DNA of 5,826 nucleotides from Comamonadaceae bacterium (GTDB taxonomy: Bacteria; Pseudomonadota; Gammaproteobacteria; Burkholderiales; Burkholderiaceae): assembly GCA_947505915.1 (NCBI GenBank), contig CANNNH010000105.1:1-5826 (forward strand), written 5' to 3'. The position numbers and the translations under genes are program-made. Below, piece after piece: positions 1 to 5,496 of the stretch; position 1 is the first letter of the stretch; every line of letters starts with the position of its first letter. The notes under the pieces were generated by a model. That model searched no databases. It was not told the origin of the DNA and saw only the letters and a list, made by a program, of their open reading frames with translations.

Positions 1-781
1 CATGGCGCTGGGCGGCCAAGAACCAGGCCGCGCGCATGCTTCCTTGGGCATAGGTGGCGCGGCTGGAGGATTTGTGGGTGATCTCGATGCGCTCGCCGGT
101 GCCGGCAAACAACACCGTGTGGTCACCGACGATGTCGCCACCTCGGATGGTGGCGAAACCAATGCTAGAGGGGTCACGCTCACCGGTATGCCCCTCGCGG
201 GCATACACCGCGCAGTCTTTCAGCTCACGCCCCAAAGCCTGGGCCACCACCTCGCCCATTTTGAGGGCCGTGCCTGAAGGGGCATCGACTTTGTGGCGGT
301 GGTGGGCCTCGATGATTTCAATGTCGTAGCCGGTGGCCATGGCCTGGGCCGCCATGGCCAGCAACTTGAGGGTCACGTTCACGCCCACGCTCATGTTGGG
401 GGCCATGACCACCGCGATGCGCTGGGCAGCTTGGGCGATCAGCTCTTTTTGCTCGTCGCTCAAGCCCGTGGTGCCAATGACCATGTGCACGCCCATCTCG
501 GCGCAGGCCGTCGCGTGGACCAAGGTGCCCTCGGGGCGGGTGAAGTCAATCAGCACCTGCGCCTGGGCCAGGCCTTGGCGCACATCGGCGGTGATGGTCA
601 CCCCGCTGCTGTGGCCCAAAAAAGCCGTGGCATCGGAGCCAATGGCCGGGCTGCTGGTGAGATCCAAGGCACCCACCAATTGCGCATGGGGGTCGTTTTG
701 AACGGCTTCGATCAGCATGTGGCCCATGCGGCCGCTGGCGCCAGCGACGGCAATGCGCAAAGGGGTTTGGGGTGTGGTCAC
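1..781 (-). CDS. dapB: 4-hydroxy-tetrahydrodipicolinate reductase DapB, 3' end cut off
   Basis: DapB is the cytoplasmic enzyme that reduces 4-hydroxy-tetrahydrodipicolinate with NAD(P)H in the diaminopimelate pathway to lysine and peptidoglycan. Reading from a GTG at 781 gives 260 residues before the window edge. The E. coli protein has 273, so only about 10 to 15 residues are missing. Visible motifs are the nucleotide-binding glycine pattern GASGRMG at residues 14-20, DFT at 79-81, GTTG at 103-106, and the family signature [15 protein letters not shown] with His160, His161 and Lys164. These match catalytic His159 and Lys163 of E. coli. The GTG start is chosen because the Rossmann strand begins right after it; I see no good Shine-Dalgarno. 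It lies 19 bases downstream of bamE on the same strand, so the two are probably co-transcribed. The assignment is secure; the exact start is less so. Confidence 0.96.
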   Translation of the reverse strand, partial: MTTPQTPLRIAVAGASGRMGHMLIEAVQNDPHAQLVGALDLTSSPAIGSDATAFLGHSSGVTITADVRQGLAQAQVLIDFTRPEGTLVHATACAEMGVHMVIGTTGLSDEQKELIAQAAQRIAVVMAPNMSVGVNVTLKLLAMAAQAMATGYDIEIIEAHHRHKVDAPSGTALKMGEVVAQALGRELKDCAVYAREGHTGERDPSSIGFATIRGGDIVGDHTVLFAGTGERIEITHKSSSRATYAQGSMRAAWFLAAQRH

Positions 782-800
782 GGGGGCAAGGCGGCGCAGC

Positions 801-1373
801 TCAACGCTGGGCGGGCTCCAGGGGCGGGTAGCTCATGCTCACAGGCGGTTCGTTGCTGGTGGCCGGTGCCACAGGCCCTTTGGGTTTGAATTTGCTCAAC
901 TCGGCCTCGCTGGCTTCGAGCTTGGGCACTTTGATGTCGATGCGGCGGTTGTCGATGCGGGCGGCAAATTCGGCCTCGGTGGGCATTTCGTCGGCCTCAA
1001 AGCGCACCATGGCGTCGCCTTCAAAAAACACGCTGATTTTGCGCTGCTGTGGCTCAGCCCCTTGGCGGCGCAGGGTGAAGGCGTAATCCCAGCGGTTGGC
1101 ATGGAACACACTGGCCACCAAAGGGGTGCCCAAGACGTCGCGCACTTGTCGGCGCGACATGCCTTTTTGCAACATCTGGACTTGCTCTTTGGAAACAAAG
1201 TTGCCTTGCACCACATCAAAGCGATAGGGGGAGAGCGCGGTGATGGTGCGGCTGGCGGTACGACTGGCGGTTTCGCAACCCGACAACAAAACACACAAGC
1301 CAGCACACACCCACAGGGCCCAGGTCGTGGTGCGCTGGGTGGCTTTGGTGGGGGTGAATGCAAAGGCTATCAT
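801..1373 (-). CDS. bamE: outer membrane protein assembly factor BamE (SmpA/OmlA lipoprotein)
   Basis: BamE is a small outer-membrane lipoprotein of the BAM complex, which folds beta-barrel proteins into the outer membrane. The 190-residue product has a lipoprotein signal peptide with a hydrophobic stretch at about residues 18-30 and lipobox LSGC, giving Cys33 as the lipidated residue. The SmpA/OmlA domain follows: YRFDVVQGN (50-58), GMSRRQV with the LGTP turn (71-84), and NRWDYAF (93-99), all hallmarks of the family. A proline- and alanine-rich tail of about 40 residues extends past the domain. The protein is longer than E. coli BamE (113 residues), which seems common in this bacterial group. 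A short repeat, TASRTASRT, follows the lipidated cysteine. The ATG at 1373 is the only plausible in-frame start before the lipobox. The gene is divergent from fur, an arrangement known from other proteobacteria where the gene is called omlA. Confidence 0.93.
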   Translation of the reverse strand: MIAFAFTPTKATQRTTTWALWVCAGLCVLLSGCETASRTASRTITALSPYRFDVVQGNFVSKEQVQMLQKGMSRRQVRDVLGTPLVASVFHANRWDYAFTLRRQGAEPQQRKISVFFEGDAMVRFEADEMPTEAEFAARIDNRRIDIKVPKLEASEAELSKFKPKGPVAPATSNEPPVSMSYPPLEPAQR

Positions 1374-1407
1374 GCGCTGATTCTAGCGTCTGGGCCTGTT
1401 CGCACAA
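1368..1407. promoter_or_regulatory. divergent overlapping candidate promoters for bamE and fur
   Basis: On the minus strand, TTGTGC (1402-1407) and TAGAAT (1380-1385) are separated by 16 bases and point at bamE. Transcription would begin within a few bases of its ATG, so the bamE mRNA could be nearly leaderless. On the plus strand, TATCAT (1368-1373), with a TTGGTG 17 bases further upstream at 1345-1350 inside bamE, points at fur and predicts a leader of roughly 55 bases. The two -10 elements are only about 7 bases apart, so the polymerases would compete. Both are sigma-70-like by eye with imperfect -35 boxes. Overlapping divergent promoters are known for fur and omlA in Pseudomonas. No convincing Fur box is visible. 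Confidence 0.4.
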
Positions 1408-1433
1408 GCTTCAGGCCGCACTGCAAAACCGCC

Positions 1434-1868
1434 ATGGCCCACATTGACGACCTCAAAAACACCGGCCTCAAAGCCACCTCACCCAGATTGAAAATCTTGG
1501 CGTATTTCCATGCGGGCAAGCAACGCCACATGTCAGCCGAAGATGTTTACCGCTTGGTGGTGCAAGAACGCGCAGACATTGGCCTGGCCACCATTTACCG
1601 GGTGTTGACCCAGTTTGAGCAAGCCGGCTTGCTTCGGCGCAGCCAATTTGAGTCGGGCAAGGCAGTGTTTGAACTCAACGAAGGCGACCACCACGATCAC
1701 CTGGTGTGCCTGGACTGTGGCCGGGTCGAGGAGTTTTTTGACGCTCAAATAGAGTCGTTGCAAAACGATGTGGCTGCGGCCAAGGGCTTTCGCATCGCCG
1801 ATCACGCCTTGAGCTTGTATGCGCACTGCACCCGCAGTGCCTGCCCCCATCGCCATGCCATGGGGTGA
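1434..1868 (+). CDS. fur: ferric uptake regulator Fur
   Basis: Fur is an iron-sensing transcription factor that, loaded with Fe2+, represses iron uptake genes as a dimer. The 144-residue product aligns with E. coli Fur (148 residues) over its full length. The winged-helix DNA-binding domain covers about residues 1-82, with the recognition segment [13 protein letters not shown] (49-61). The metal and dimerization domain holds HHDH (86-89), the CLDC zinc knuckle (Cys92, Cys95) and a second cysteine pair (Cys132, Cys137). The His-rich tail is shorter than in E. coli. ATG at 1434 is chosen because the preceding reading frame overlaps bamE antisense and the protein then starts like other Fur proteins; no strong Shine-Dalgarno is visible. 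The stop codon lies 3 bases from that of convergent hprK. The family includes Zur and PerR paralogues, but sequence and location favour Fur. Confidence 0.94.
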   Translation: MAHIDDLKNTGLKATSPRLKILAYFHAGKQRHMSAEDVYRLVVQERADIGLATIYRVLTQFEQAGLLRRSQFESGKAVFELNEGDHHDHLVCLDCGRVEEFFDAQIESLQNDVAAAKGFRIADHALSLYAHCTRSACPHRHAMG

Positions 1869-1871
1869 GCC

Positions 1872-2816
1872 TCAGGCCTGCATGGCCTTGCGTTGACGAT
1901 CGGCGAACTCTTCGTAAGTGTTGATGCCGCGCAACTGCAAAATGGTGTTGCGCACCGCGGCTTCGACCAGCACGGCGATGTTGCGCCCAGCCACCACCTG
2001 GATGACCACTTTGCGCACCGGCACATCCAAAATATCCTGGGTCAATGGCTCATGGGGCAGCCGGTCGTAATCGCGCTCCAAGGTTTCGCGCCGCACCAAG
2101 TGAACGATGAGTTTGAGGCGCATTTTGCGGCGCACAGCAGTCTCGCCAAAAATGGCACGGATGTCGAGCAAACCAATGCCACGCACCTCGAGCAGGTTTT
2201 GCAACAAATCGGGGCAGCGCCCCTCCAAGGTGGTTTGGTTGATGCGGTAAATGTCCACCGCATCGTCAGCCACCAAGCCGTTGCCGCGCGAAATCAGCTC
2301 CAAACCCAGCTCGCTTTTGCCCAGGCCCGATTCACCGGTGATCATCACCCCCAGGCCCAAAATGTCCATGAAAACCCCGTGCATCGAAGCCCGGTCGGCA
2401 AAGTGCTTGGACAAATAAGCACGCAAGATATCGATCACAAAGGCCGAGGACTCGCGGGTGGCAAACATCGGGATTTGGGCCCGCTCGCACATCGACTCCA
2501 AGGCCTCAGGTGCGACTTGCCCATCGGCCAGAATCAGCACCGGCGGCTCCAGGGTGACGATGCGCGCCACCCGGCGGGCACAGTCCTCGGGGCTGGAGTT
2601 GCTCAAATAGCTGACTTCGCGGTGCCCCAGCAACTGGATGCGATAGGGGTGGATGTAGTTCAGATAGCCGACCAGGTCGGCACCCGAGCTGGCCGCGCGC
2701 ACCGCGACCTCGTCAAAACGCCGCTCGGACGCGCCGGTGCCTGCCACCCAATGCCAGCCCAGCTTTTCGCGGAAAGCCTCGAACAACACATCGGCGCTGA
2801 CAACGGTGGGTCTCAC
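1872..2816 (-). CDS. hprK: HPr kinase/phosphorylase HprK
   Basis: HprK is a bifunctional enzyme that phosphorylates and dephosphorylates a serine on the phosphocarrier HPr. In proteobacteria it usually sits with PTS-Ntr genes and regulates rather than drives sugar uptake. The 314-residue product has the N-terminal HprK domain (about 1-130) and the C-terminal kinase domain. The latter contains conserved His146 in MHGVFMDI, the Walker A loop GESGLGKS (161-168), the acidic pair Asp184-Asp185, the family signature [15 protein letters not shown] (210-224), and the [14 protein letters not shown] block near residue 280. The start is GTG at 2816, supported by a family-typical N-terminus ([14 protein letters not shown]), though without an obvious Shine-Dalgarno. 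It lies 54 bases downstream of ptsN and is probably co-transcribed with it. All key residues I can check are present, so it should be active. Confidence 0.95.
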   Translation of the reverse strand: MRPTVVSADVLFEAFREKLGWHWVAGTGASERRFDEVAVRAASSGADLVGYLNYIHPYRIQLLGHREVSYLSNSSPEDCARRVARIVTLEPPVLILADGQVAPEALESMCERAQIPMFATRESSAFVIDILRAYLSKHFADRASMHGVFMDILGLGVMITGESGLGKSELGLELISRGNGLVADDAVDIYRINQTTLEGRCPDLLQNLLEVRGIGLLDIRAIFGETAVRRKMRLKLIVHLVRRETLERDYDRLPHEPLTQDILDVPVRKVVIQVVAGRNIAVLVEAAVRNTILQLRGINTYEEFADRQRKAMQA

Positions 2817-2870
2817 AAGGTGCGCCCACGTTGGTTGCTGCGCTGCGGGTTCTTCATGGTTGGGTGCGGT

Positions 2871-3338
2871 TCAGGCAGCCTGGGTTGATTTCCAAGTGGA
2901 CAAAATTTGGTGCAACTCGTGCGCATCTTGGCTGGACTTGAGGCGGTCGCGCACCCGGCTGTCGCTGAGCAACTCGGCGATTTCGGACAGGATTTCAAGG
3001 TGCTTTTGGGTCGATGCCTCGGGCACCAGTAAAAAAATCAGCAAGGAGACGGGTTGCTCATCGGGTGCATCAAACCCAATCGGCGCGGCCAACTGAAACA
3101 CCGCTGCCATGGGGTTCTTCAAACCCTTGATGCGGCCGTGGGGAATGGCCACCCCATAGCCCAAACCGGTAGAACCCAAGCGCTCGCGGGCAAACAAGCT
3201 GTCGGCCACCAAGGCGCGGTTCATGCCATGGCGGTCTTCAAACAACAAGCCCGCCTCTTCGAAAGCACGTTTTTTACTGGTCACGTCCACGCACACCAAG
3301 ACTTGCTCGGGCGGAAGGATGGCTGAGAGTCGGTTCAT
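2871..3338 (-). CDS. ptsN: PTS-Ntr EIIA component PtsN (EIIA-Ntr)
   Basis: PtsN is the terminal phosphoacceptor of the nitrogen-related phosphotransferase chain (PtsP, NPr/HPr, PtsN). It does not carry sugar; its phosphorylation state regulates potassium transport, nitrogen and stress responses in studied species. The product has 155 residues (E. coli 163) and is a single PTS EIIA type-2 domain. The phosphorylated histidine is His67 in GYGVAIPHGR (60-69), preceded by the conserved FARERLGSTG run (49-58) and followed by the LLIFLLVPE core strand. I chose ATG at 3338 because related proteins begin MNRL. A GTG 33 bases upstream would add 11 residues read through an inverted repeat and is less likely. 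No clear Shine-Dalgarno precedes the ATG. It sits between hpf and hprK, as in many betaproteobacteria. An unusual set of inverted repeats lies just upstream. Confidence 0.95.
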   Translation of the reverse strand: MNRLSAILPPEQVLVCVDVTSKKRAFEEAGLLFEDRHGMNRALVADSLFARERLGSTGLGYGVAIPHGRIKGLKNPMAAVFQLAAPIGFDAPDEQPVSLLIFLLVPEASTQKHLEILSEIAELLSDSRVRDRLKSSQDAHELHQILSTWKSTQAA

Positions 3339-3340
3339 GA

Positions 3341-3413
3341 AGGTGTCACAAAAGAGTGACAGATTATGCACCTGTGATTAGCACAAACCCAAATACTTTG
3401 TGACACCTGTGTC
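3341..3413 (-). promoter_or_regulatory. ptsN upstream region with nested inverted repeats and candidate promoter
   Basis: The sequence AGGTGTCACAAA (3341-3352) recurs as its exact reverse complement TTTGTGACACCT at 3397-3408, a perfect 12-base inverted repeat 56 bases apart. Within it lie TGTCAC-N6-GTGACA (3344-3361), TGTG-N5-CACA (3373-3385) and GACAC-N2-GTGTC (3402-3413). A weak sigma-70-like promoter on the minus strand, TTGGGT (3387-3392) and CATAAT (3363-3368) with an 18-base spacer, lies between the two long arms and would start ptsN mRNA about 20 bases before its ATG. Dyads flanking and overlapping a promoter suggest an operator. The regulator is unknown. The half-sites resemble the TGTGA-type sites of the CRP/FNR family, but the spacing does not match that consensus. 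Confidence 0.4.
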
Positions 3414-3479
3414 TGCCCAGAACCACACTCAGCACGCCATTTGTCCAGTACAAAATTCTTGAACAATGCGAGTCCCAAG

Positions 3480-3546
3480 CCAACCCCTCGGAGGAGGGTT
3501 GGGTGGGGTCGTGGGTGTGTCAGCGCCCAGCCAGCCAGGGCTGGCT
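3480..3546 (-). other. two hairpins and a G-quadruplex motif in the hpf-ptsN gap
   Basis: Downstream of the hpf stop codon the transcript would form two stable hairpins: one with perfect 8-base arms at 3529-3536 and 3539-3546, and one with CCAACC arms plus a CTC/GAG extension at 3480-3502. Neither is followed on the minus strand by a proper run of T residues, so they are poor intrinsic terminators. They may still cause pausing, partial termination or mRNA end protection. On the plus strand, which is the template here, four G runs at 3496-3515 with loops of 2, 1 and 4 bases fit the G-quadruplex pattern. The rest of the 217-base gap shows no gene. Confidence 0.35.
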
Positions 3547-3555
3547 CAGCACGGT

Positions 3556-3891
3556 TCAGGACACCATCACGCGTTTGACGGTGGTGTGCTGATGGTCTTG
3601 CAACTTGTCTTTGTGGCGCACCACTTGGCGATCGAGTTTGTCCACCAAGTCGTCGACGGCTGCATACAAGTCGGCGTGGGCGCTCTGCGCAAACATATCG
3701 CTGCCCTTGACATGGATGTTGCACTCGGCCCTTTGGCGGCCTTGCTTCTCCTTTTGCTTCTCCACGGTCAACAAGACTTTGACATCCACCACCTGATCAA
3801 AGTGTCGGGTGATGCGGTCTAGCTTGTGGGTCACATAACTGCGCAGGGCCGGGGTCACTTCCAAATGGTGACCGCTGATCGTCAAGTTCAT
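3556..3891 (-). CDS. hpf: ribosome hibernation-promoting factor Hpf (short type)
   Basis: Hpf binds the 30S subunit near the decoding site and promotes formation of inactive 100S ribosome dimers in stationary phase. The product has 111 residues, so it is a short-type HPF (E. coli 95), without the extra C-terminal dimerization domain of long HPF. It shows the family's beta-alpha-beta-beta-beta-alpha pattern: ISGHHLEVTPALRSYV at 5-20, basic residues in the second strand region, AECNIHVKG at 55-63, and the conserved helix DLYAAVDDLVDKLDRQV at 74-90 followed by RHKDKLQDH. The ATG at 3891 is supported by a strong Shine-Dalgarno AGGAGG at 3896-3901, only 4 bases upstream. In many proteobacteria hpf follows rpoN; here its upstream neighbour is the divergent corA instead. 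It is the first gene of the hpf-ptsN-hprK cluster. Confidence 0.94.
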   Translation of the reverse strand: MNLTISGHHLEVTPALRSYVTHKLDRITRHFDQVVDVKVLLTVEKQKEKQGRQRAECNIHVKGSDMFAQSAHADLYAAVDDLVDKLDRQVVRHKDKLQDHQHTTVKRVMVS

Positions 3892-3917
3892 GGAGCCTCC
3901 TGGTTACAAGTTGATGG

Positions 3918-3960
3918 GTCTGAAGCCCCAGAAGCGAAGGGCTTCCATGGGCGCTCAGAC
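3918..3960 (-). other. hairpin at the predicted 5' end of the hpf mRNA
   Basis: GTCTGA (3918-3923) pairs with TCAGAC (3955-3960), and AGCCC (3924-3928) pairs with GGGCT (3939-3943). In an alternative register, GAAGCCC and GGGCTTC form a perfect 7-base stem. The outer arm begins at the predicted transcription start, so the hpf mRNA would carry a stem-loop at its very 5' end, ending about 17 bases before the Shine-Dalgarno. Such hairpins can protect mRNA from 5'-end-dependent decay. The pairing is visible; the function is inferred. Confidence 0.4.
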
Positions 3961-3966
3961 AACCTC

Positions 3967-3995
3967 ACTATGCACCGGCCGAAACGGTTTGGCAA
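3967..3995 (-). promoter_or_regulatory. candidate sigma-70 promoter for hpf-ptsN-hprK
   Basis: On the minus strand, TTGCCA (3990-3995) and CATAGT (3967-3972) are separated by exactly 17 bases. They match the sigma-70 consensus at 5 of 6 and 4 of 6 positions. Transcription would start near 3960, leaving a leader of about 69 bases before the hpf ATG. The predicted start coincides with the outer arm of a leader hairpin, which adds some support. This is a match by eye only. Confidence 0.5.
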
Positions 3996-4105
3996 CCTCC
4001 CAGGCCCAAAAAACCCTATTTAAATGGACCCATTGGACAGACCTTGCGGCGCGACAAAACGAGCCGTGAAATGGCCCTGCGAAACCAAAAAATTTCACAC
4101 TTCGA

Positions 4106-4114
4106 TGCCATAAT
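4106..4114 (+). promoter_or_regulatory. candidate extended -10 promoter upstream of corA
   Basis: The plus strand has TGC followed by CATAAT (4109-4114), an extended -10 element matching TATAAT at 5 of 6 positions, with an A/T-rich tract just upstream (4087-4096). There is no recognisable -35 box, as is common for extended -10 promoters. Transcription would begin near 4121 and produce a leader of about 160 bases before corA, or a separate small RNA. Confidence 0.35.
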
Positions 4115-4120
4115 GGAAAG

Positions 4121-4282
4121 CTGTACAAATACGGAGCGAACTCCTTGGAAACCTGCCCCAGTTGGTAGCTTTCGGATTTCTTCGCGCAACGGGTTGGCCT
4201 GCACAGGCCGCGCTGCCAGAGGTTCGAAAGCGGCCATTCCCTCCATGCCTTCGAAACCTGGTGTCTGACGCCACCCTTTGTC
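4121..4282 (+). other. structured non-coding leader or small RNA region upstream of corA
   Basis: No convincing protein gene lies in the 391 bases between hpf and corA, although several open frames cross it. From the candidate transcription start onward the plus strand can form a GGAG(CGAA)CTCC hairpin (4133-4144), a 12-base helix with one mismatch between 4163-4174 and 4225-4236, and inside that a GGCCTG/CAGGCC hairpin (4196-4209). The octamer GAAACCTG occurs twice in the same direction (4148-4155 and 4253-4260), and TTCGAAA occurs twice (4223-4229 and 4250-4256). This could be a regulatory leader of corA or an independent small RNA. I could not match it to a known family. Positions 3996-4105 show nothing I can assign. 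Confidence 0.35.
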
Positions 4283-5269
4283 ATGCTCAACATCTTTACC
4301 CTTGCCAACGGGCGCTTGTTCCAAGAAGAAATCGAGTCCTTGGAAGAGTTGTCGCGGTTTCAACCCATTTGGGTTGACCTCGAGTCCCCCACCCTGGAAG
4401 AAAAACGCTGGATCAACCAGCACTTTGGCGTGCTCATCCCCGAAGACGCGATGGACGAAGACATCGAAGAATCGGCGCGTTTTTATGAAGAAGACAACGG
4501 CGAACTCCACATCCGAAGCGACTTTTTGATCGCCCACGAGGACGAACCCCGCACCGTGCGGGTGGCTTTCATCATCAACCAACAAAACGAGTCGCTCAAG
4601 AGTCGTGGCGTTTTGTTCTCCATCCACGATGAAGACGTGCCGGTGTTTCGCCTGCTGCGCATGCGCGCGCGCCGGGCACCGGGCTTGATCGAAGACGACA
4701 AAGACGTGTTGCTCAAACTGTTTGACGCCGATGCCGAGTACTCTGCTGACACGCTGGAGGGCATTTACGACGAACTGGAAAAGGCCAGCAAATTGGTGCT
4801 CTCAGAGGTCGTCACCGACGCTTTGGCCGGCGAGGTGCTGGGCGCCATTGCTCGCCAGGAAGACTTGAACGGGCGCATCCGGCGCAATGTGATGGACACC
4901 CGCCGCGCCGTCAGCTTCATGATGCGCGCCAAGATGCTCAATGCCGAGCAATTTGAAGAAGCGCGCCAAATTCTGCGCGACATCGAGTCGCTGGACAGCC
5001 ACACCGCTTTTTTGTTTGACAAGATCAACTTTTTGATGGACGCCACCGTGGGCTTCATCAATATCAATCAAAACAAGATCATCAAAATTTTCTCGGTGGC
5101 CAGCGTGGCCTTGTTGCCACCCACATTGATCGCCAGCATTTACGGCATGAACTTTCAATTCATGCCTGAACTCAATTTCGATTGGGGCTACCCCTATGCC
5201 CTGGTGTTGATGCTGGCCAGCGCCATCGTGCCCATGTGGTATTTTCGAAAGCGCGGTTGGTTGCAATGA
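4283..5269 (+). CDS. corA: CorA-family divalent cation (magnesium/cobalt) transporter
   Basis: CorA proteins are homopentameric inner-membrane channels for Mg2+ and, in many species, Co2+. The product has 328 residues (E. coli 316). Residues 1 to about 260 form the cytoplasmic domain, rich in acidic residues (for example PEDAMDEDIEE), ending in the long stalk helix that leads into the pore. The first membrane segment, about 266-286, is followed directly by the diagnostic YGMN filter motif with GMN at 288-290 and FQFMPEL after it. The second segment is at about 303-321 and ends in a basic cytoplasmic tail (FRKRGWLQ). The ATG at 4283 gives a family-typical N-terminus (MLNIFTLANGRL), but no Shine-Dalgarno is visible, which is odd beside a long structured leader. 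The gene is divergent from hpf and followed by a manganese-riboswitch-controlled gene. Substrate is inferred from family, not shown. Confidence 0.93.
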   Translation: MLNIFTLANGRLFQEEIESLEELSRFQPIWVDLESPTLEEKRWINQHFGVLIPEDAMDEDIEESARFYEEDNGELHIRSDFLIAHEDEPRTVRVAFIINQQNESLKSRGVLFSIHDEDVPVFRLLRMRARRAPGLIEDDKDVLLKLFDADAEYSADTLEGIYDELEKASKLVLSEVVTDALAGEVLGAIARQEDLNGRIRRNVMDTRRAVSFMMRAKMLNAEQFEEARQILRDIESLDSHTAFLFDKINFLMDATVGFININQNKIIKIFSVASVALLPPTLIASIYGMNFQFMPELNFDWGYPYALVLMLASAIVPMWYFRKRGWLQ

Positions 5270-5313
5270 CTCACGATAAGCCTGCACCGACGAACCAGGT
5301 CGATAAATCCCAC

Positions 5314-5344
5314 AAAAAAACCGGGGATTTTCAATACCGGGTTT
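5314..5344. terminator. terminator-like hairpin downstream of corA
   Basis: AAACCGG (5318-5324) pairs with CCGG-G-TTT (5337-5344) with one bulged base and a loop of about 12 bases. On the plus strand it lies 45 bases after the corA stop and is followed by a weak tract, TTTAAT. On the minus strand it is followed by seven T residues (5320 down to 5314), so it is a better terminator in that direction, although no minus-strand gene is seen there. It may act in both directions, ending corA transcription and blocking antisense entry into corA. Confidence 0.5.
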
Positions 5345-5355
5345 AATCCGCCCAC

Positions 5356-5490
5356 TCGATGGGGAGTAGCTCTATTCTGCTGCCAGCCAGATGGCTTGGT
5401 CAGCGGGATCAACAAATCGTCAATACGAAGCTTTGCTTCCGGTTTGTTGGGCACATAACAGCATCATTACAAGCTGAGCAAGACCTTCGA
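5356..5490 (+). promoter_or_regulatory. yybP-ykoY manganese riboswitch aptamer
   Basis: This RNA senses Mn2+ and controls manganese export or homeostasis genes. The two arms of the metal-binding L1 loop are present almost letter for letter: GGGGAGTAGC (5361-5370) and GAGCAAGACC (5476-5485). The L3 loop signature CGTCAATACG (5418-5427) is also present. Closing helix P1 is formed by 5356-5362 and 5484-5490 with one T-T mismatch. P2 starts with GCTC (5369-5372) against GAGC (5476-5479). One internal hairpin has GCTG/CAGC and AGCC/GGCT pairing (about 5379-5404). The arm carrying L3 pairs CAACAAATCG (5410-5419) with CGGTTTGTTG (5440-5449) and is capped by GAAGC-TTT-GCTTC (5427-5439). The next gene encodes a TerC-family protein, a known partner of this riboswitch class. 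A TTTAAT at 5342-5347 could be the -10 element, but no -35 box is visible. Confidence 0.93.
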
Positions 5491-5496
5491 TCCGTC

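Noticed and set aside
293..889. Long plus-strand open frame of 198 codons
   Set aside because: It runs antisense to dapB and the end of bamE, its product is low-complexity Gly/Ala/His-rich, and dapB on the other strand shows all family motifs.
1351..1375. Possible Fur box in the bamE-fur spacer
   Set aside because: Only scattered agreement with the GATAATGATAATCATTATC consensus; no convincing palindrome.
1893..2888. Plus-strand open frame of 331 codons opposite hprK
   Set aside because: It is antisense to hprK, whose Walker A and signature motifs are intact; the plus-strand product is Gln/His-rich with no recognisable domain. Long antisense frames are expected in GC-rich sequence.
3339..3371. 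Upstream GTG start adding 11 residues to PtsN
   Set aside because: The extra residues read through the inverted repeats, are not typical of the family, and lack a Shine-Dalgarno; the ATG at 3338 gives the usual MNRL start.
4121..4275. Possible 6S RNA upstream of corA
   Set aside because: The length is close, but I could not find the long closing stem between the two ends or the typical central bubble, so I keep it as an unassigned structured region.
4016..4627. Minus-strand open frame of 203 codons overlapping corA and its upstream region
   Set aside because: Most of it is antisense to the conserved N-terminus of corA, and no domain or start signal supports it.
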